In this document: positions 12,131 to 22,470 of the stretch, piece after piece | How positions within the stretch are numbered: the first letter of the stretch is position 1 | Layout of the letters: the number at the start of each line of letters is the position of its first letter | NCBI RefSeq assembly: GCF_016802725.1 | Contig: NC_052669.1 | Coordinates: forward strand, 14,426,270 to 14,490,269 | Length of the DNA stretch: 64,000 bases | DNA from: Solenopsis invicta | Lineage: Eukaryota; Arthropoda; Insecta; Hymenoptera; Formicidae | Direction: 5' to 3' | Program-made: the position numbers and the translations under genes | Notes under the pieces: generated by a model | The model's input: the letters and a program-made list of their open reading frames with translations, nothing else | The model's database searches: none | Told to the model about the DNA's origin: nothing

Positions 12131-12521
12131 TATCATTTTTCAACCTAATACCAATTTGATTTGTTCTTCCAGCGGAGAGACGCACCCGTTATGGCAACAG
12201 CTTACGCTGGTTGCCGCGAAGTTGTCCGGGAAGCCTTCGCCCGGAAAGCAGTTCCGTTGGGATCAGTGGATATAATGGTCGCATCCATATCGGAGTCGTC
12301 GTGTCGATAATATGATTGTGGACTAAGAAAATGGTGGAATTTTTGCAACAATAACGGAATTGACCTTTTTTCCGGAACGCCGGCGGACGTATTAACGTTT
12401 CTTACTAATGAGTTTGAGAAGAACACATCCTACAGTTCATTAAACGGCTACAGGTCAGCAGTAGCGTTAATTCTGCCCTGAATTAGGGCAAAATCATTTA
12501 ATCCAACGATTCTTTCGAGGG

Positions 12522-13190
12522 GTGTCTAAATTGAGACCAGCAGAGCCCAGATATAATTTAACCTGGGACCCCCAAGTAGTTTTAAGTTATCTATCAAGAG
12601 CATATCCAAATGAGGATATAAGCTTCGAACGACTTTCTCACAAGCTAGTGGCCTTGTTAGCCCTGGCTACAGGACATCGCATACAGATCTTGTACCTGAT
12701 AGATATTAGGAATATTCGTCAAAGGAACGGAAATCATTTAGAAATAAAAATTCCTGATACGATTAAAACATCCGGTCCAAATAGAAAACAGCCAGTGTTG
12801 AGATTACCGTTTTTCGTCCAAAATAAGTCTATTTGCGTAGCTACAGCGTTACAATCATACTTAAGTAGAACTCAAGATTCGCCTATTGTAAGCTTATTTA
12901 TATCGTTTAAGAAACCATATAAGGCGGTGTCAACTCAAACGATGGCTCAAGACAGTCTTGTCCCAGAGCGGCATAAATGTTGAAGAGTTTACAGCTTACA
13001 GCACACGACACGCGGCAACTTCAGCCGCAAAACGTCAGGGCGTTAGTGTAGAGGTAATACGAAAAACGGCGGGTTGGACAAAGGATTCTGCAACTTTTGC
13101 GCGTTTTTATGAACGGGAGTTAGTTTCGGAAGACGCCCAATTTGCCGAAGCAATATGTATGGTCAAACTTAAAAAAAAAAAGAACTTTTT
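12522..13190 (+). pseudogene. DIRS tyrosine recombinase
   Basis: This phage-integrase-type recombinase replaces the DDE integrase in DIRS elements. Seen: helical N-lobe 12522-12660, first catalytic Arg in LATGHRIQIL, the H-x-x-R-like block in AYSTRHAATSAAKRQG, a GW motif (TAGWTKDSAT) and the nucleophile Tyr in FARFYEREL. The first part is in one frame to about 12983 and the second from about 12958, so one frameshift lies near 12970. The 3' end is cut by the copia insertion soon after the normal C-terminus. Its presence, with the ITR/ICR structure, makes the DIRS call secure. Confidence 0.88.
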
Positions 13191-13194
13191 GTTT

Positions 13195-13483
13195 TGTTGG
13201 TATATGTGTGATCTATGCGTACTAGTGCACAAGATTCAGTTGTTAGGGATATTCCCTAGAGCGATAGTTTACAGAGTAGATTTATCTTTCTAGTATTATA
13301 TACTCTATGTTCTGCCTTGTTCCGGTTCCTACCGCACACGCTGATGTGTCTGTTTGTATTTGCAAGCCTTGTCGGTTATTATGTTAACTACGAGTAGTGC
13401 CGGAAATAATAAACATATCATTTCATAATGTGAATATTAACCGAACTGAGTGATTTCGTTCCCGATCCTGACTATATCTAACA
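13195..13483 (+). repeat. Copia 5' LTR
   Basis: TG...CA bounded and 289 bp. It matches 17552-17843 except for small indels. It should contain promoter and polyadenylation signals; an AATAAACATA stretch lies near 13410. Confidence 0.95.
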
Positions 13484-13497
13484 GGTTATGGGCCCAG
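13484..13497 (+). promoter_or_regulatory. Primer binding site, internal initiator tRNA-Met type
   Basis: Directly after the LTR comes GGTTATGGGCCCAG. It is complementary to the anticodon stem-loop of initiator tRNA-Met, not to its 3' end. Drosophila copia is known to prime from such a half-tRNA; the match is from memory of the tRNA sequence. Confidence 0.75.
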
Positions 13498-13547
13498 GGT
13501 GCTTTGTCGACTGCGCGTGTAAATAAAAGTGAAATCGACATTTCAAG

Positions 13548-14310
13548 ATGGCATCGGCGAGCGGTTTGTCGAACATCGAAAAGCTGACCGTAAATAACTA
13601 TGAGCTGTGGAAGGTACATATGAAGAGTGTACTTGTGTACAACAATTTATGGCAGTATGTCGACGGCACGGAGGTAAAACCGCGTGAAAATGCAGACGAA
13701 TGGACGAAGAAAGATTCAAAGGCTCTAGCATTAATAAATTTAAGTATTTCACAAAGTCAATTAAACTACGTAAAGAAAGCAGAGACTGCTAAAGGAGCCT
13801 GGGATGGCCTCAAAGGGATCTTCGAATCCAAAGGTCCTGTACGAAAAGCCACGCTGTACAAGCAACTGCTGCGAATGAAAAAGAAGGCAAACGTGATAAT
13901 AACGCAACATGTGAATGATTTCACGAGCAAGGCAGGACAATTAGAGGAAGCAGGCATCGAAATTCCGGACGAATTATTGTCTATAATGCTGCTAAATTCC
14001 TTGCCGGAAGAGTATGAAAATTTCAGCGTAGCCATAGAATCACGTGACGAAATTCCGGCGCTAGAAATCCTTAAGGCGAAGCTAAAAGAAGAAGAAGCGA
14101 GACAGAACGATCGAGACGGGCGACAAGAGCGACGCGTTGATGGTTAAAGGTGGCGCTCATCGCGGGAGACATTCATGGAGGAATCCATCTGCAAACCCAA
14201 AAGATGGCAGTGCAAAAATGAACACACCGAAGTTTGAAGGAAAGTGTTTCAATTGCGATAAAGTCGGACACAGAAGTCGCGATTGCCGCATGAAACCTAA
14301 ATAAAATAAA
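13548..14310 (+). pseudogene. gag: Copia gag with zinc knuckle
   Basis: An open frame from the ATG at 13548 (MASASGLSNIEKLT) to 14147 encodes the UBN2-type gag with NYELWKVHMKSVL and ending in a basic Arg-rich tail. The frame then shifts by one, and the CCHC zinc knuckle CFNCDKVGHRSRDC appears at about 14250-14292 in the alternate frame, which ends at a TAA near 14304. Role: packaging of element RNA. The frame shift near 14140 looks mutational, though I cannot exclude programmed shifting. Confidence 0.85.
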
Positions 14311-14379
14311 ACAAGCAACTCGGACAATGCGTTAACCTCGATCGCGTGCAATGCAGAACTTACTACGGAATCGGGAGTG

Positions 14380-17300
14380 TGATGCCTCGACAGCGGCGCA
14401 ACCAGACACATGTGTAACAACAGACAAAAGTTCGGTGCACTTAATAAAGACGCGAGTGTACACAGCATCGGAACATTTTATCGAATCAGTCGGATCGGGT
14501 GATATAGATTTAAACTTAAGAACGAATAAACGAGCAGAAAATAATCCAATAAAGATACAAAGCGCGTTATGTGTACCAAAATTGCGACACAATTTATTAT
14601 CGGTACCAAGTATTACAGATAAAGGTCTTTCAGATATATTTCAGAAAAATCGAGCGTTCGTCAAGAGGAAGGACGGTTCAACGATGCTAACCGCTACAAA
14701 ACGAAATCAACTATACGTCATCGATGAGAGGTTAGACCAAGCAATGTCGGCGGAGAACGACGTGAGTAAAAATCTATTAAGGTGGCATCAAAGGTATGGA
14801 CACATCAATGTTAATGATCTCATGAAAATGAAAAAGAAAGAAACAGTTATTGGCTTGAATTTTACAACAAACCAAAATCAAATTAATTGTGACATATGCG
14901 CTAACAGTAAAATATACGTTAAGCCATTTGGAAATTCTACACATCGCGAGGAAAACGTTCTGGGGCTAGTGCATTCGGATATTTGCGGGCCAATCAGCAC
15001 TGAATCACTAGGAGGTGCTAAATATTTTGTAACTTTTACAGATGATTGCACACGTTACACTGAAACCACAATGTTGCGTAATCGGTCGAACGTTTTGGAG
15101 GCGTTCAAAAACTATAAGCTGAAGGCCGAAAAACAAACAGGTCAACGAATCAAGAAGTTATGCACGGACAACGGAAAAGAGTATCTATTGAATGCGTTCA
15201 AGGATTTTTTGAGAAGCAAAGGAATCTTACATCAGTTGAGCGTCGAATACACACCGCAACAAAATGGAGTTGCGGAACGCAAAAATCGAACACTTGTCGA
15301 GATGGCAAGATGTATAATGTTGCAAGGTAACTTCCCTCAATCATTGTGGGCAGAAGCTGTCAATGCAGCTACGTATATTCGTAATAGATGCGCAACAAAA
15401 TCCTTGAACGGAAATACGGCTTTTGAGGTGTGGTCAAAGCAAAAGCCTTATGTTGGTTTCTTTAGAATTATTGGATCTAAAACGATCGTGCTAAATAAAA
15501 CGCAAGGAAGAGGAAAGTTTCAACCGAAAGGTGATGAATACGTTCTAGTTGGATACTCGGAGGAGTCTAAAGCATATCGGCTATGGAAACCCGGAACGAA
15601 AACTGTAATAAAAGCGCGAGATGTCAAATTCTTTGAAAGTCAAGATTCAACTAACACAACGATGAAAGATCCTTTAGTCACATCGGACGATAAAGAAGCA
15701 AGTACAACATGTTACATTCCATTCGAAGAATCAGAATCGCAAGAGGAACATAAGGAACATCAAAGCGACGAAGAAAGTGACGAGGGTACAGACGAAGAAG
15801 AATCTACAACTGAAGTTATACAGCAAGATACGTCTAATAAAAACGAAAATGAAGTTTGCCATGGAAGAGGACGCCCGAAATTAATGAAGACTGGTAAACC
15901 AGGTAGACCGAAGAAAATGTATCAGATACGTAGTTCAAAAACTCCGGATCCAGAATCTGTTTCGGAAGCACTAAATCGCGATAACTGCGAAGCATGACTA
16001 GCCGCTATGGAGAGTGAGCACAAAAGTTTAATGGAAAATAAGACTTGGATTTTAGTGCCTAGACCAAAGAATAAAAAAATCCTATCAAATCGTTGGGTCT
16101 TTAAAACTAAAGTCAATCAGAGAGGAGAAATTGAGAAATTCAAGGCTAGGCTGGTTGTACGAGGGCATACGCAGCGAGAAGGGATATACTACGAAGAAGT
16201 ATTTGCCCCAGTCTCGAGGTATGAGACTATTAGAACTTTGCTTGCCGCAGCTGTAAGCGAGGAAATGTACGTTCACCAGATGGACGTTGTGTCAGCCTAT
16301 ACACAAGGGGAGCTTTCAGACGAAGTGTATATGAAGCAGCCTGAGATGTACGTTCAGAAAGGAGAGGAATCCAAAGTCTGTAAGTTAATGAAACCTCTAT
16401 ACGGCCTAAAACAATCGGGTCGTGAGTGGTACAAAACGTTTGATAAATATGTAACAAATAATGGAGGCAAACGAACGATGGCTGAACCATGTCTGTACGT
16501 ATTTGGCAAAGGTGACAACCAAGTCATCATGTTAATTTACGTCGATGATGTAATACTAGCATCAAAGAAGATCGAAGAAATTAAAAAAATAAAATCTAAG
16601 TTAAAGACGGCATTCAAGATGGTGGATCTTGGACCAATACACGATATTCTGTCAATAAATGTCGAGCGACAAGGATTAATAGGAAGCATTCGACTTTCAC
16701 AAAGAAAATATACAGAAGAACTAATAGCAAAGTTCAATATGGAAAACTCAAAGACGGTGTCAACGCCGATAAAAATTAACGCAAAGGTCACAAAGGAGAT
16801 GAGTCCTAGATCCGAAGAGGAACGATCAGAAATGAGCAACAGACCATACAGAGAACTGGTGGGTAGCCTCATATATTTGGCCAACGCCACACGACCAGAT
16901 ATTGCTTTCGCAGCTGGTACTTTGAGTCGATTCTCAGTGATCCCGGAGAAGCGCATTGGTCTTATGCGAAACGGATATTAAGATACTTGAAAGGAACGTC
17001 ACATTATAGCATCAAGTACGTCAAAAACAAGAATAAGCTTACGACCTATACAGACTCCGATTGGGCTGGAGATGAGGATGACAGGAGGTAATGCACAGGA
17101 AACGTTATCATATTAGCTGATGGTCCAATTAGCTGGAAATCCAGAAAGCAAACTTCTGTGGCTCTCTCTACGATGGAAGCAGAATATGCGGCGCTTGCTG
17201 AAATATCTCGTGAAGTGGTATATGTGAAAAGACTTTTGACTTACATGGGTTTTGAGAGACTTGTGAAGGATTCTATTAACGTATATTGCGACAACCAAAG

Positions 17301-17505
17301 CGCGATTGAATTATCTAAAAATGCGGTGTTCCATAAGCGCAGTAAACATATAGATATCAGTTTTCATTTTACTAGAGAGTTGGTAGAGAAAAAGGTGATA
17401 ATTATTAAATATTTAAGAACAGAATTAATGATTGCAGACATTTTAACGAAATTTTTATCGAAAACTAAGCATCTTGATCGCATTTATATGTTACGGTTAG
17501 ATTAA
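14380..17505 (+). pseudogene. pol: Copia pol: protease, integrase, RT, RNase H
   Basis: The protease motif LDSGATRHM is at about 14385 in a frame different from the next ORF. Integrase is open from 14351 to 15997: HQRYGHINVNDL and CDICANSK zinc-binding block, then catalytic D (HSDICGP), D (CTDNGKEY) and E (NGVAERKNRTL). A TGA at 15995 interrupts before the RT (16007-16981). The RT has KARLVVRGHTQ, QMDVVSAYTQGEL, PLYGLKQSGREWY and the intact active site YVDDVILA. The frame shifts near 16940. RNase H contains TDSDWAGD, a TAA near 17088, STMEAEYAAL and YCDNQSAIELS. It ends at 17505. At least four inactivating lesions, but every catalytic motif is still readable. Confidence 0.92.
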
Positions 17506-17551
17506 AAAAGGGCTAGATTTGCGACTGCATAGTACACATCGATAGAGGGGG

Positions 17552-17843
17552 TGTTGGAATATGTGTGATCTACGCGTACTAGTGCACAAGATTCAGTTGT
17601 TAGGGATATTCCCTAGAGCGATAGTTTACAGAGTAGGTTTATCTTTCTAGTATTATATACTCTATGTTCTTCTTCTGCCTTGTTCCGGTTCCTACCGCAC
17701 ACGTTGATGTGTCTGTTTGTATTTGCAAGCCTTGTCGGTTATTATGTTAACTACGAGTAGTGCCGGAAATAATAAACATATCATTTCACGTGAATATTAA
17801 CCGAACTGAGTGATTTAGTTCCCGATCCTGACTATATCTAACA
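17552..17843 (+). repeat. Copia 3' LTR
   Basis: 292 bp, TGTTGG...TAACA, preceded by the purine tract at 17544-17551. It has an extra TTCTTC-type hexamer relative to the 5' LTR. Confidence 0.95.
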
Positions 17844-17890
17844 TGTTTTTCCTTTTATGGCACATCGAACGTAACTATCTTTAAACACCT

Positions 17891-17996
17891 ACATCTATGA
17901 TTTCGAGGAAGAGGCGCGAAATACAATGAATGATTAAACGAACTTACCTAAGTGAAGTTCAATCATGATTGTATGAGCGCCTCTTCCGAAGAAATC
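17891..17996 (+). repeat. DIRS internal complementary region (ICR)
   Basis: 17891-17926 is the reverse complement of 6241-6276 (one mismatch). 17927-17996 is the reverse complement of the last about 65 bases of the right end, up to 18240. The junction at 17926/17927 records how the two element ends meet in the circular intermediate. Confidence 0.9.
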
Positions 17997-18046
17997 AGTC
18001 CCTCCCTCCCGTTTCTCTCTATAAAGATACCCAAATAAAGTTACGG

Positions 18047-18240
18047 TTCGGCTTTGAAGAATGAAGATGGCTGCGCGGAGGCGCGACAGTCGGAGAAGCT
18101 AGGGAGGTTTTTTCTGTTTTGGCTTTAAAGCTTGTGGTGACACTGAGAAAGCGGGGGGTACTACATCTATGATCTCTTCGGAAGAGGCGCTCATACAATC
18201 ATGATTGAACTTCACTTAGGTAAGTTCGTTTAATCATTCA
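18047..18240 (+). repeat. DIRS right inverted terminal repeat
   Basis: 18047-18190 pairs with 6250-6391. The outer 50 bases (18191-18240) have no partner in the left ITR but are represented in the ICR, the usual asymmetric DIRS arrangement. Confidence 0.9.
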
Positions 18241-18589
18241 TTGTCTTTCGAAACTTTTTTTCAAAAGACGTGCAGAAAACGCGACAACGGAAGACACAGA
18301 TAGTCTTTCGCCGGATGTCGTACCGCCGCCGATTTAGCGTGCAGCTGATCTGCAATTCAGTATCAGTAATATTGGAGGATAAAAAGGGCCTCCGAAACGG
18401 AAAACAATGGAGACTAATTTGAACAACCGTCAGAGTAACATCACAGCCGTGCGTAACATATACGTCAAGCCGTAACGCGATACGAAATAACGCGCACGGG
18501 ATATAACGGAACACTTAAGAATAAATACTACATGAACGACAAGAGCATTTAAGAATAAATCAACATTATATTGTGATAAAAAAGGTGTA

Positions 18590-19202
18590 TCTTGATTAGC
18601 AATCCGTCTGAGCTTGCTACTGTCCCGTGAGTTCTAACTCTTTGGGCAAAAGAGAATCCCGAAATAATATATATTTAGTGCTGTGCTCACCATACGGGCA
18701 CAACAAAAGTAAGTCGCAATGTAAAGATTGTAATATTAAATATGTCAAATCTAATAGTACCTTTTGGATACCGTTACAAGATATACACTCGTGGTTGCAC
18801 TCATCACCAATAAAGCAATTGAGAATTATTAAATGTAAATACCACGGGCAAGTAAAGAACACGATTGAAAATACAGGAAAAATCTCATAACAAAATAATT
18901 GTGAACTAATAACTCACGAAATAACGTTAAAAATATTAAATGAGACAAAATTAAAATAATTTCTACCTGAATATAATATCTCATTACTACAAAATAAAAG
19001 AAAACAAACATGTCTCAACAAATAGAAATAGAAAAGATCATTCAAGATCCTTCAAAATTAAGAAACTTAAAGACAAAATTCAAAAAAATAAACAGTAAAC
19101 TCGACAATACTTGTATTTTCAATCAGACTTTATATTTACATTATGGCAACCAGCGGACCAACTATATCGTTAATTATAATAATCGCCATAGGAGTAATAA
19201 TA
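18590..19202 (+). pseudogene. env: Errantivirus Env-like C-terminal ectodomain and membrane anchor
   Basis: It resumes the plus-strand env interrupted by mariner and DIRS. 18630-18890 is an 87-codon open stretch with paired cysteines, containing short blocks such as CKDCNIKY and IKCKYHG. More broken frames follow, then a strongly hydrophobic stretch near 19155-19195 (SLIIIIIAIGVIIY) that fits a C-terminal transmembrane anchor. The cytoplasmic tail is displaced beyond the DD41D dimer to 21514. Stops make it non-functional. The region 18241-18590 between the DIRS end and this block has the same orientation but no clear motif. Confidence 0.6.
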
Positions 19203-19593
19203 TACAGGGTGTCCGTCCATAAATGTCCGAGCAAATATCTCGTAACTGGTTGAAGTTAGAAGAAAGTTTAATAAGGAAAATTTACATGGTTTTTAGTCGG
19301 CTACAAAATGCACGTAAAGAAATTTTTTTTACTCGTCACCTTTTTGAGTTATGAAGGTCAATGTAGGTTTTTTAAATGGGTACCTATAATTTTTTTTGCA
19401 TATTTACATAGTAGAGGTAATTTTCAATCAAAATTATATTAGGAAAAAAATTGCTACGACGCATCGTTTACGAGATAATCGGCATGCAAAGTATTAAAGT
19501 AATAATTTGGATCGAGTATTGTTGAACAAATTTGGAATATCAAATAGGTTGAGAAAGTAAACATTGTTTTTTCATGAAATATTTATTAACAAA

Positions 19594-20651
19594 TTAATTA
19601 AGAAATGGTTCGAAATTGTTACCATCATGATCGATACAGCATTCAACGCGTTTTATAATGTTTCTTATTGTTAACTGCAGCATTTCTGTTGTAATACTTT
19701 CAACAGCTCTAGTGATTTTATGTCGTAAATCTTCTTCATTTTCAGGAATAGTTGCATAAACAATATCCTTAATATACCCCCAAAGGAAAAAATCGCAAGG
19801 TGTCAAGTCCGGAGATCTCGGTGGCCATCGTACAGGACCATTAGAATCCATCCAACAATTAGGAAATCTATTATTTAAAAAGTTAATTACAGCACGTGTA
19901 TTGTGTGCTGGAGCACCATCTTGTTGAAAAATAATATTTCGAAAAACTGATAATGGAAGATCGCGTAAATAATCTGAGAAAGTGATTCTTGTTTGCAAGA
20001 ATTCCAAGTATTTGTCACCATTAAGATGACCATGGAAAAAGAAAGGTCCAATAATTTTTGTTCCGATGATTCCGCACCATACCTACAACCGAAAATCTGC
20101 GTTGGAAACCTTTATCTCTTTTCGCATGTGGATTCACATCGGACCAAGTATGCACGTTATGTCGATTTTCCATACCACAATTGGAAAAACAAGATTCATC
20201 AGACCATAATATTTTATTAAGAAAATCAAAGTCAGTGCGATAATTAACTCGAAGCCAGTGGCAGAACATTAATCGGCGATCTGCATCTCCTTCATGTAAA
20301 GCTTGTACTAAATTATCACGAAACGGTTTGAATTTGAATTTTTTTAGTACAGCGTGTACGTAACTTTTCGATAATTCTAAATTACGTGCTACTGTTCTTA
20401 TGGATGTACGTCTGTTTTCAATAAAACTTAATAGCACACTTGTCTCTTTTTCTTCATCTGTTTGGATTGTACGTCGTTGTCTTGTTAGCGATCCTGTTTG
20501 ACGCAATTGATCTTCAATTCGTCGAAATGTACGATTATTTGGTATTCTTCTGGATATTTTTGTTGATAAAGTAATCGTGCTTCATTTTCATTACGCATAC
20601 TTAAATACCAGATCTCGAGCATATCACACTTTTCCGTAATTGTAAACATTG
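19594..20651 (-). pseudogene. DD41D transposase, two frameshifts
   Basis: On minus the gene starts at MFTITEKCDMLE (20651). The frame shifts near 20540, continues as 20506-20021 with TRQRRTIQTDEEKE, an HTH (SIRTVARNLELSKSYVHAVL) and the first catalytic Asp in WSDESCFS, and shifts again near 20080. It ends 20007-19594 with the second Asp (FQQDGAPAH) and third Asp (SPDLTPCDFFLWG). 41 residues separate the second and third, so it is DD41D. The C-terminus FEPFLN is normal. All three acids are intact but the frame is broken. Confidence 0.85.
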
Positions 20652-20814
20652 TTCTCACGCGCTCGTATGTAGACGATTGACTAACAGACTCATACTACCC
20701 TGTAATTCATATTACGTGCTATACAAATACTTTATTTACAAATCAAACAGTCGTGTATTTTGAAAAGTTGAAGGTCAGCGATCCTGTTCGATATAACAGA
20801 CTTCATACGAGCGC

Positions 20815-21069
20815 ATGAGAACAATGTTTACAATTACGGAAAAGTGTGATATGCTCGAGATGTGGTATTACAACAGAAGTTGGGGGTATATTAAGGATAT
20901 TGTTTATGCAACTATTCCTGAAAATGAAGAAGATTTACGACATAAAATCACTAGAGCTGTTGAAAGTATTACAACAGAAATGCTGCAGTTAACAATAAGA
21001 AACATTATAAAACGCGTTGAATGCTGTATCGATCATGATGGTAACAATTTCGAACCATTTCTTAATTAA
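20815..21069 (+). pseudogene. Internally deleted DD41D transposase in the right arm
   Basis: 84 codons. The first 15 or so match the start of the left-arm gene (FTITEKCDMLE), then the frame jumps to GYIKDIVYATIP and runs to the same C-terminus. The middle with the catalytic core is missing. The fusion is in frame by chance and encodes no active enzyme. Confidence 0.8.
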
Positions 21070-21455
21070 TTTGTTAATAAATATTTCATGAAAAAACAAT
21101 GTTTACTTTCTCAACCTATTTGATATTCCAAATTTGTTCAACAATACTCGATCCAAATTATTACTTTAATACTTTGCATGCCGATTATCTCGTAAACGAT
21201 GCGTCGTAGCAATTTTTTTCCTAATATAATTTTGATTGAAAATTACCTCTACTATATAAATATGCAAAAAAAATTATAGGTACCCATTTAAAAAACCTAC
21301 ATTGACCTTCATAACTCAAAAAGGTGACGAGTAAAAAAAATTTCTTTACGTGCATTTTGTAGCCGACTAAAAACCATGTAAATTTTCCTTATTAAACTTT
21401 CTTCTAACTTCAACTAGTTACGAGATATTTGCTCGGACATTTATGGACGGACACC

Positions 21456-21458
<3 letters not shown>

Positions 21459-21513
<55 letters not shown>
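21459..21513. repeat. (TA)n microsatellite
   Basis: About 27 TA repeats directly abut the right end of the DD41D dimer, including its TA target copy. Confidence 0.95.
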
Positions 21514-21516
<3 letters not shown>

Positions 21517-21631
21517 ACAAAAAAAGAAGTAGAATCAATCCAAGAAACGTGTAACAGTAGAAGACGCTGACGATGAATTCCGGCTACCAAGACCAATTCT
21601 TAAAAGAGATAAACATAGTACACGTTTCTAA
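21514..21631 (+). pseudogene. env: Env-like cytoplasmic tail remnant
   Basis: A short charged frame (KKRVTVEDADDEFRLPRP) ends in TAA at 21629 just upstream of the PPT and LTR. Its position and composition fit the tail of the env gene displaced by the DD41D dimer. Confidence 0.5.
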
Positions 21632-21699
21632 ATCAATTTTTTTTTCTCGTTACAGAAAAACTTCGTTCCTCCGTTTTTCTTTTTCCAACGGAGGAGGGG

Positions 21700-22470
21700 T
21701 GTTGTAGTCCCATTAGCTACTTAAATCGTCTTGAATATTCGCTTAGCAACGATCACGCCATGAGCTCTCGTTGCATCGGAAATGAAAGATTGCGGAATTT
21801 GCAACCGTGCGAGCAACGTAAACATCGCACGATTGACACGAGTATGACCAAGTATAGTCATCGTGAAGGCCTAATGTTCCACCATATCGGAAATACCGAT
21901 ACTATAAGTCAGGCTGTCTAATTATGGGCAGCGGAAGATTCTTTTAGCGGTTTCGGCTGGGGCACATCGGTGTGCCACCTTATCGATGGCACACAAACTG
22001 GCCCCGAATATTTTCTCAGGTCCACTTTGTGTACACCCAATATGCATTTATGAGGTGTATCGAACCCAGACGAACACGCGGCATCACTGAGAGACTGCAT
22101 TATTTGACTAGCCAAACACAAAAGCTGCACCAACATCTGAAATGTGCAACCGGTGTGCCCCAGCCCAAATTGCTATTATTGTAAAGTACGAGCGGCACAT
22201 ACGCGCTCCGCAATAAGTCAGTCACCCGATACCCCGCAATACACTCAACGGCCGAGTGCACGATAACACGTGATCCATTCACCGCGATTTGATTATATTA
22301 AAAAGGGAAATCAATTATAATAACGTTTGGGGAATAAAAGTGTTAATAAGAAAGTGAGAGTTTTATTTGCTACCCGCGCGTTCTCTTCCAAGTGTCATCC
22401 TCGTGAGTTCCAACCCTTAAGACGGACCAAATTCCGAATATTTTATCTTGTTGCACCCAGCGGTACAACA
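21700..22470 (+). repeat. Gypsy 3' LTR (with upstream PPT)
   Basis: A purine tract GAGGAGGGG (21691-21699) precedes TGTTGTAGTCCC. The region ends GCGGTACAACA at 22470, giving a 771-bp LTR with TG...CA ends. An AATAAAAG polyadenylation-like motif lies near 22335. The 5' LTR is not in the window, so the right boundary rests on the terminal dinucleotide and cannot be confirmed by comparison. Confidence 0.7.

Larger units (their letters stand above)
13195..17843 (+). mobile_element. Ty1/copia LTR retrotransposon inside the DIRS element
   Basis: LTRs at 13195-13483 (289 bp) and 17552-17843 (292 bp) begin TGTTGG and end ATCTAACA. A perfect 5-bp TSD, tgttt, lies at 13190-13194 and 17844-17848. A PBS follows the left LTR, and a purine tract (AGAGGGGG) precedes the right one. 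The LTRs differ by a 6-bp TCT-rich indel, a 3-bp indel near the end and a few substitutions, so the copy is moderately young. The internal ORFs have several frame breaks. Domain order gag-PR-IN-RT-RH defines copia. Confidence 0.96.
6241..18240 (+). mobile_element. DIRS-type tyrosine-recombinase retrotransposon (composite, with nested hAT and copia)
   Basis: It contains gag, RT/RNase H and a tyrosine recombinase in DIRS order, inverted terminal repeats and an internal complementary region (ICR). The ICR at 17891-17996 is the reverse complement of the two outer ends joined together. This fixes the boundaries: the left end starts at 6241 (TTGTATTTCG) and the right end stops at 18240 (...ATCATTCA). 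The base after the right end begins TTGT, matching the first four bases of the left end, as expected for recombinase-mediated insertion at a short shared core and no TSD. Subtracting hAT (2132 + 8 bp) and copia (4649 + 5 bp) leaves about 5.2 kb, a normal DIRS size. Confidence 0.92.
19205..21458. mobile_element. DD41D element as an inverted (head-to-head) dimer
   Basis: The two outer ends are the same 3' terminus in inverted orientation (CAGGGTGTCCGTCC...), flanked by TA at 19203-19204 and 21459-21460. The arms 19205-19795 and 20880-21458 are near-perfect inverted copies of about 590 bp. The left unit (minus) keeps most of a transposase. The right unit (plus) has the same 5' start fused in frame to the 3' part. 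The centre near 20700-20790 holds the two 5' ends. The unit has functional-looking ends on both sides, so it may move as a whole. It lies in the env remnant near the membrane-anchor region. Confidence 0.85.
1..22470 (+). mobile_element. Gypsy/errantivirus-like LTR retrotransposon, 5' end outside window, multiply interrupted
   Basis: Seen: a degraded Ty3/gypsy pol (1-2690), env-like fragments (about 3890-4717, 18590-19202, 21514-21631), a purine tract (21691-21699) and a TG...CA terminal sequence (21700-22470) all run in the same direction. The order pol-env-PPT-LTR is that of insect errantiviruses (gypsy, 17.6, ZAM group). Three later insertions separate the parts: mariner 4720-6041, DIRS composite 6241-18240 and DD41D dimer 19205-21458. 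Removing them leaves about 6.9 kb here. gag, PBS and the 5' LTR lie upstream of the window, so no TSD can be checked. Many stops show it is long dead. The family call is firm; the exact lineage is inference. Confidence 0.85.
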
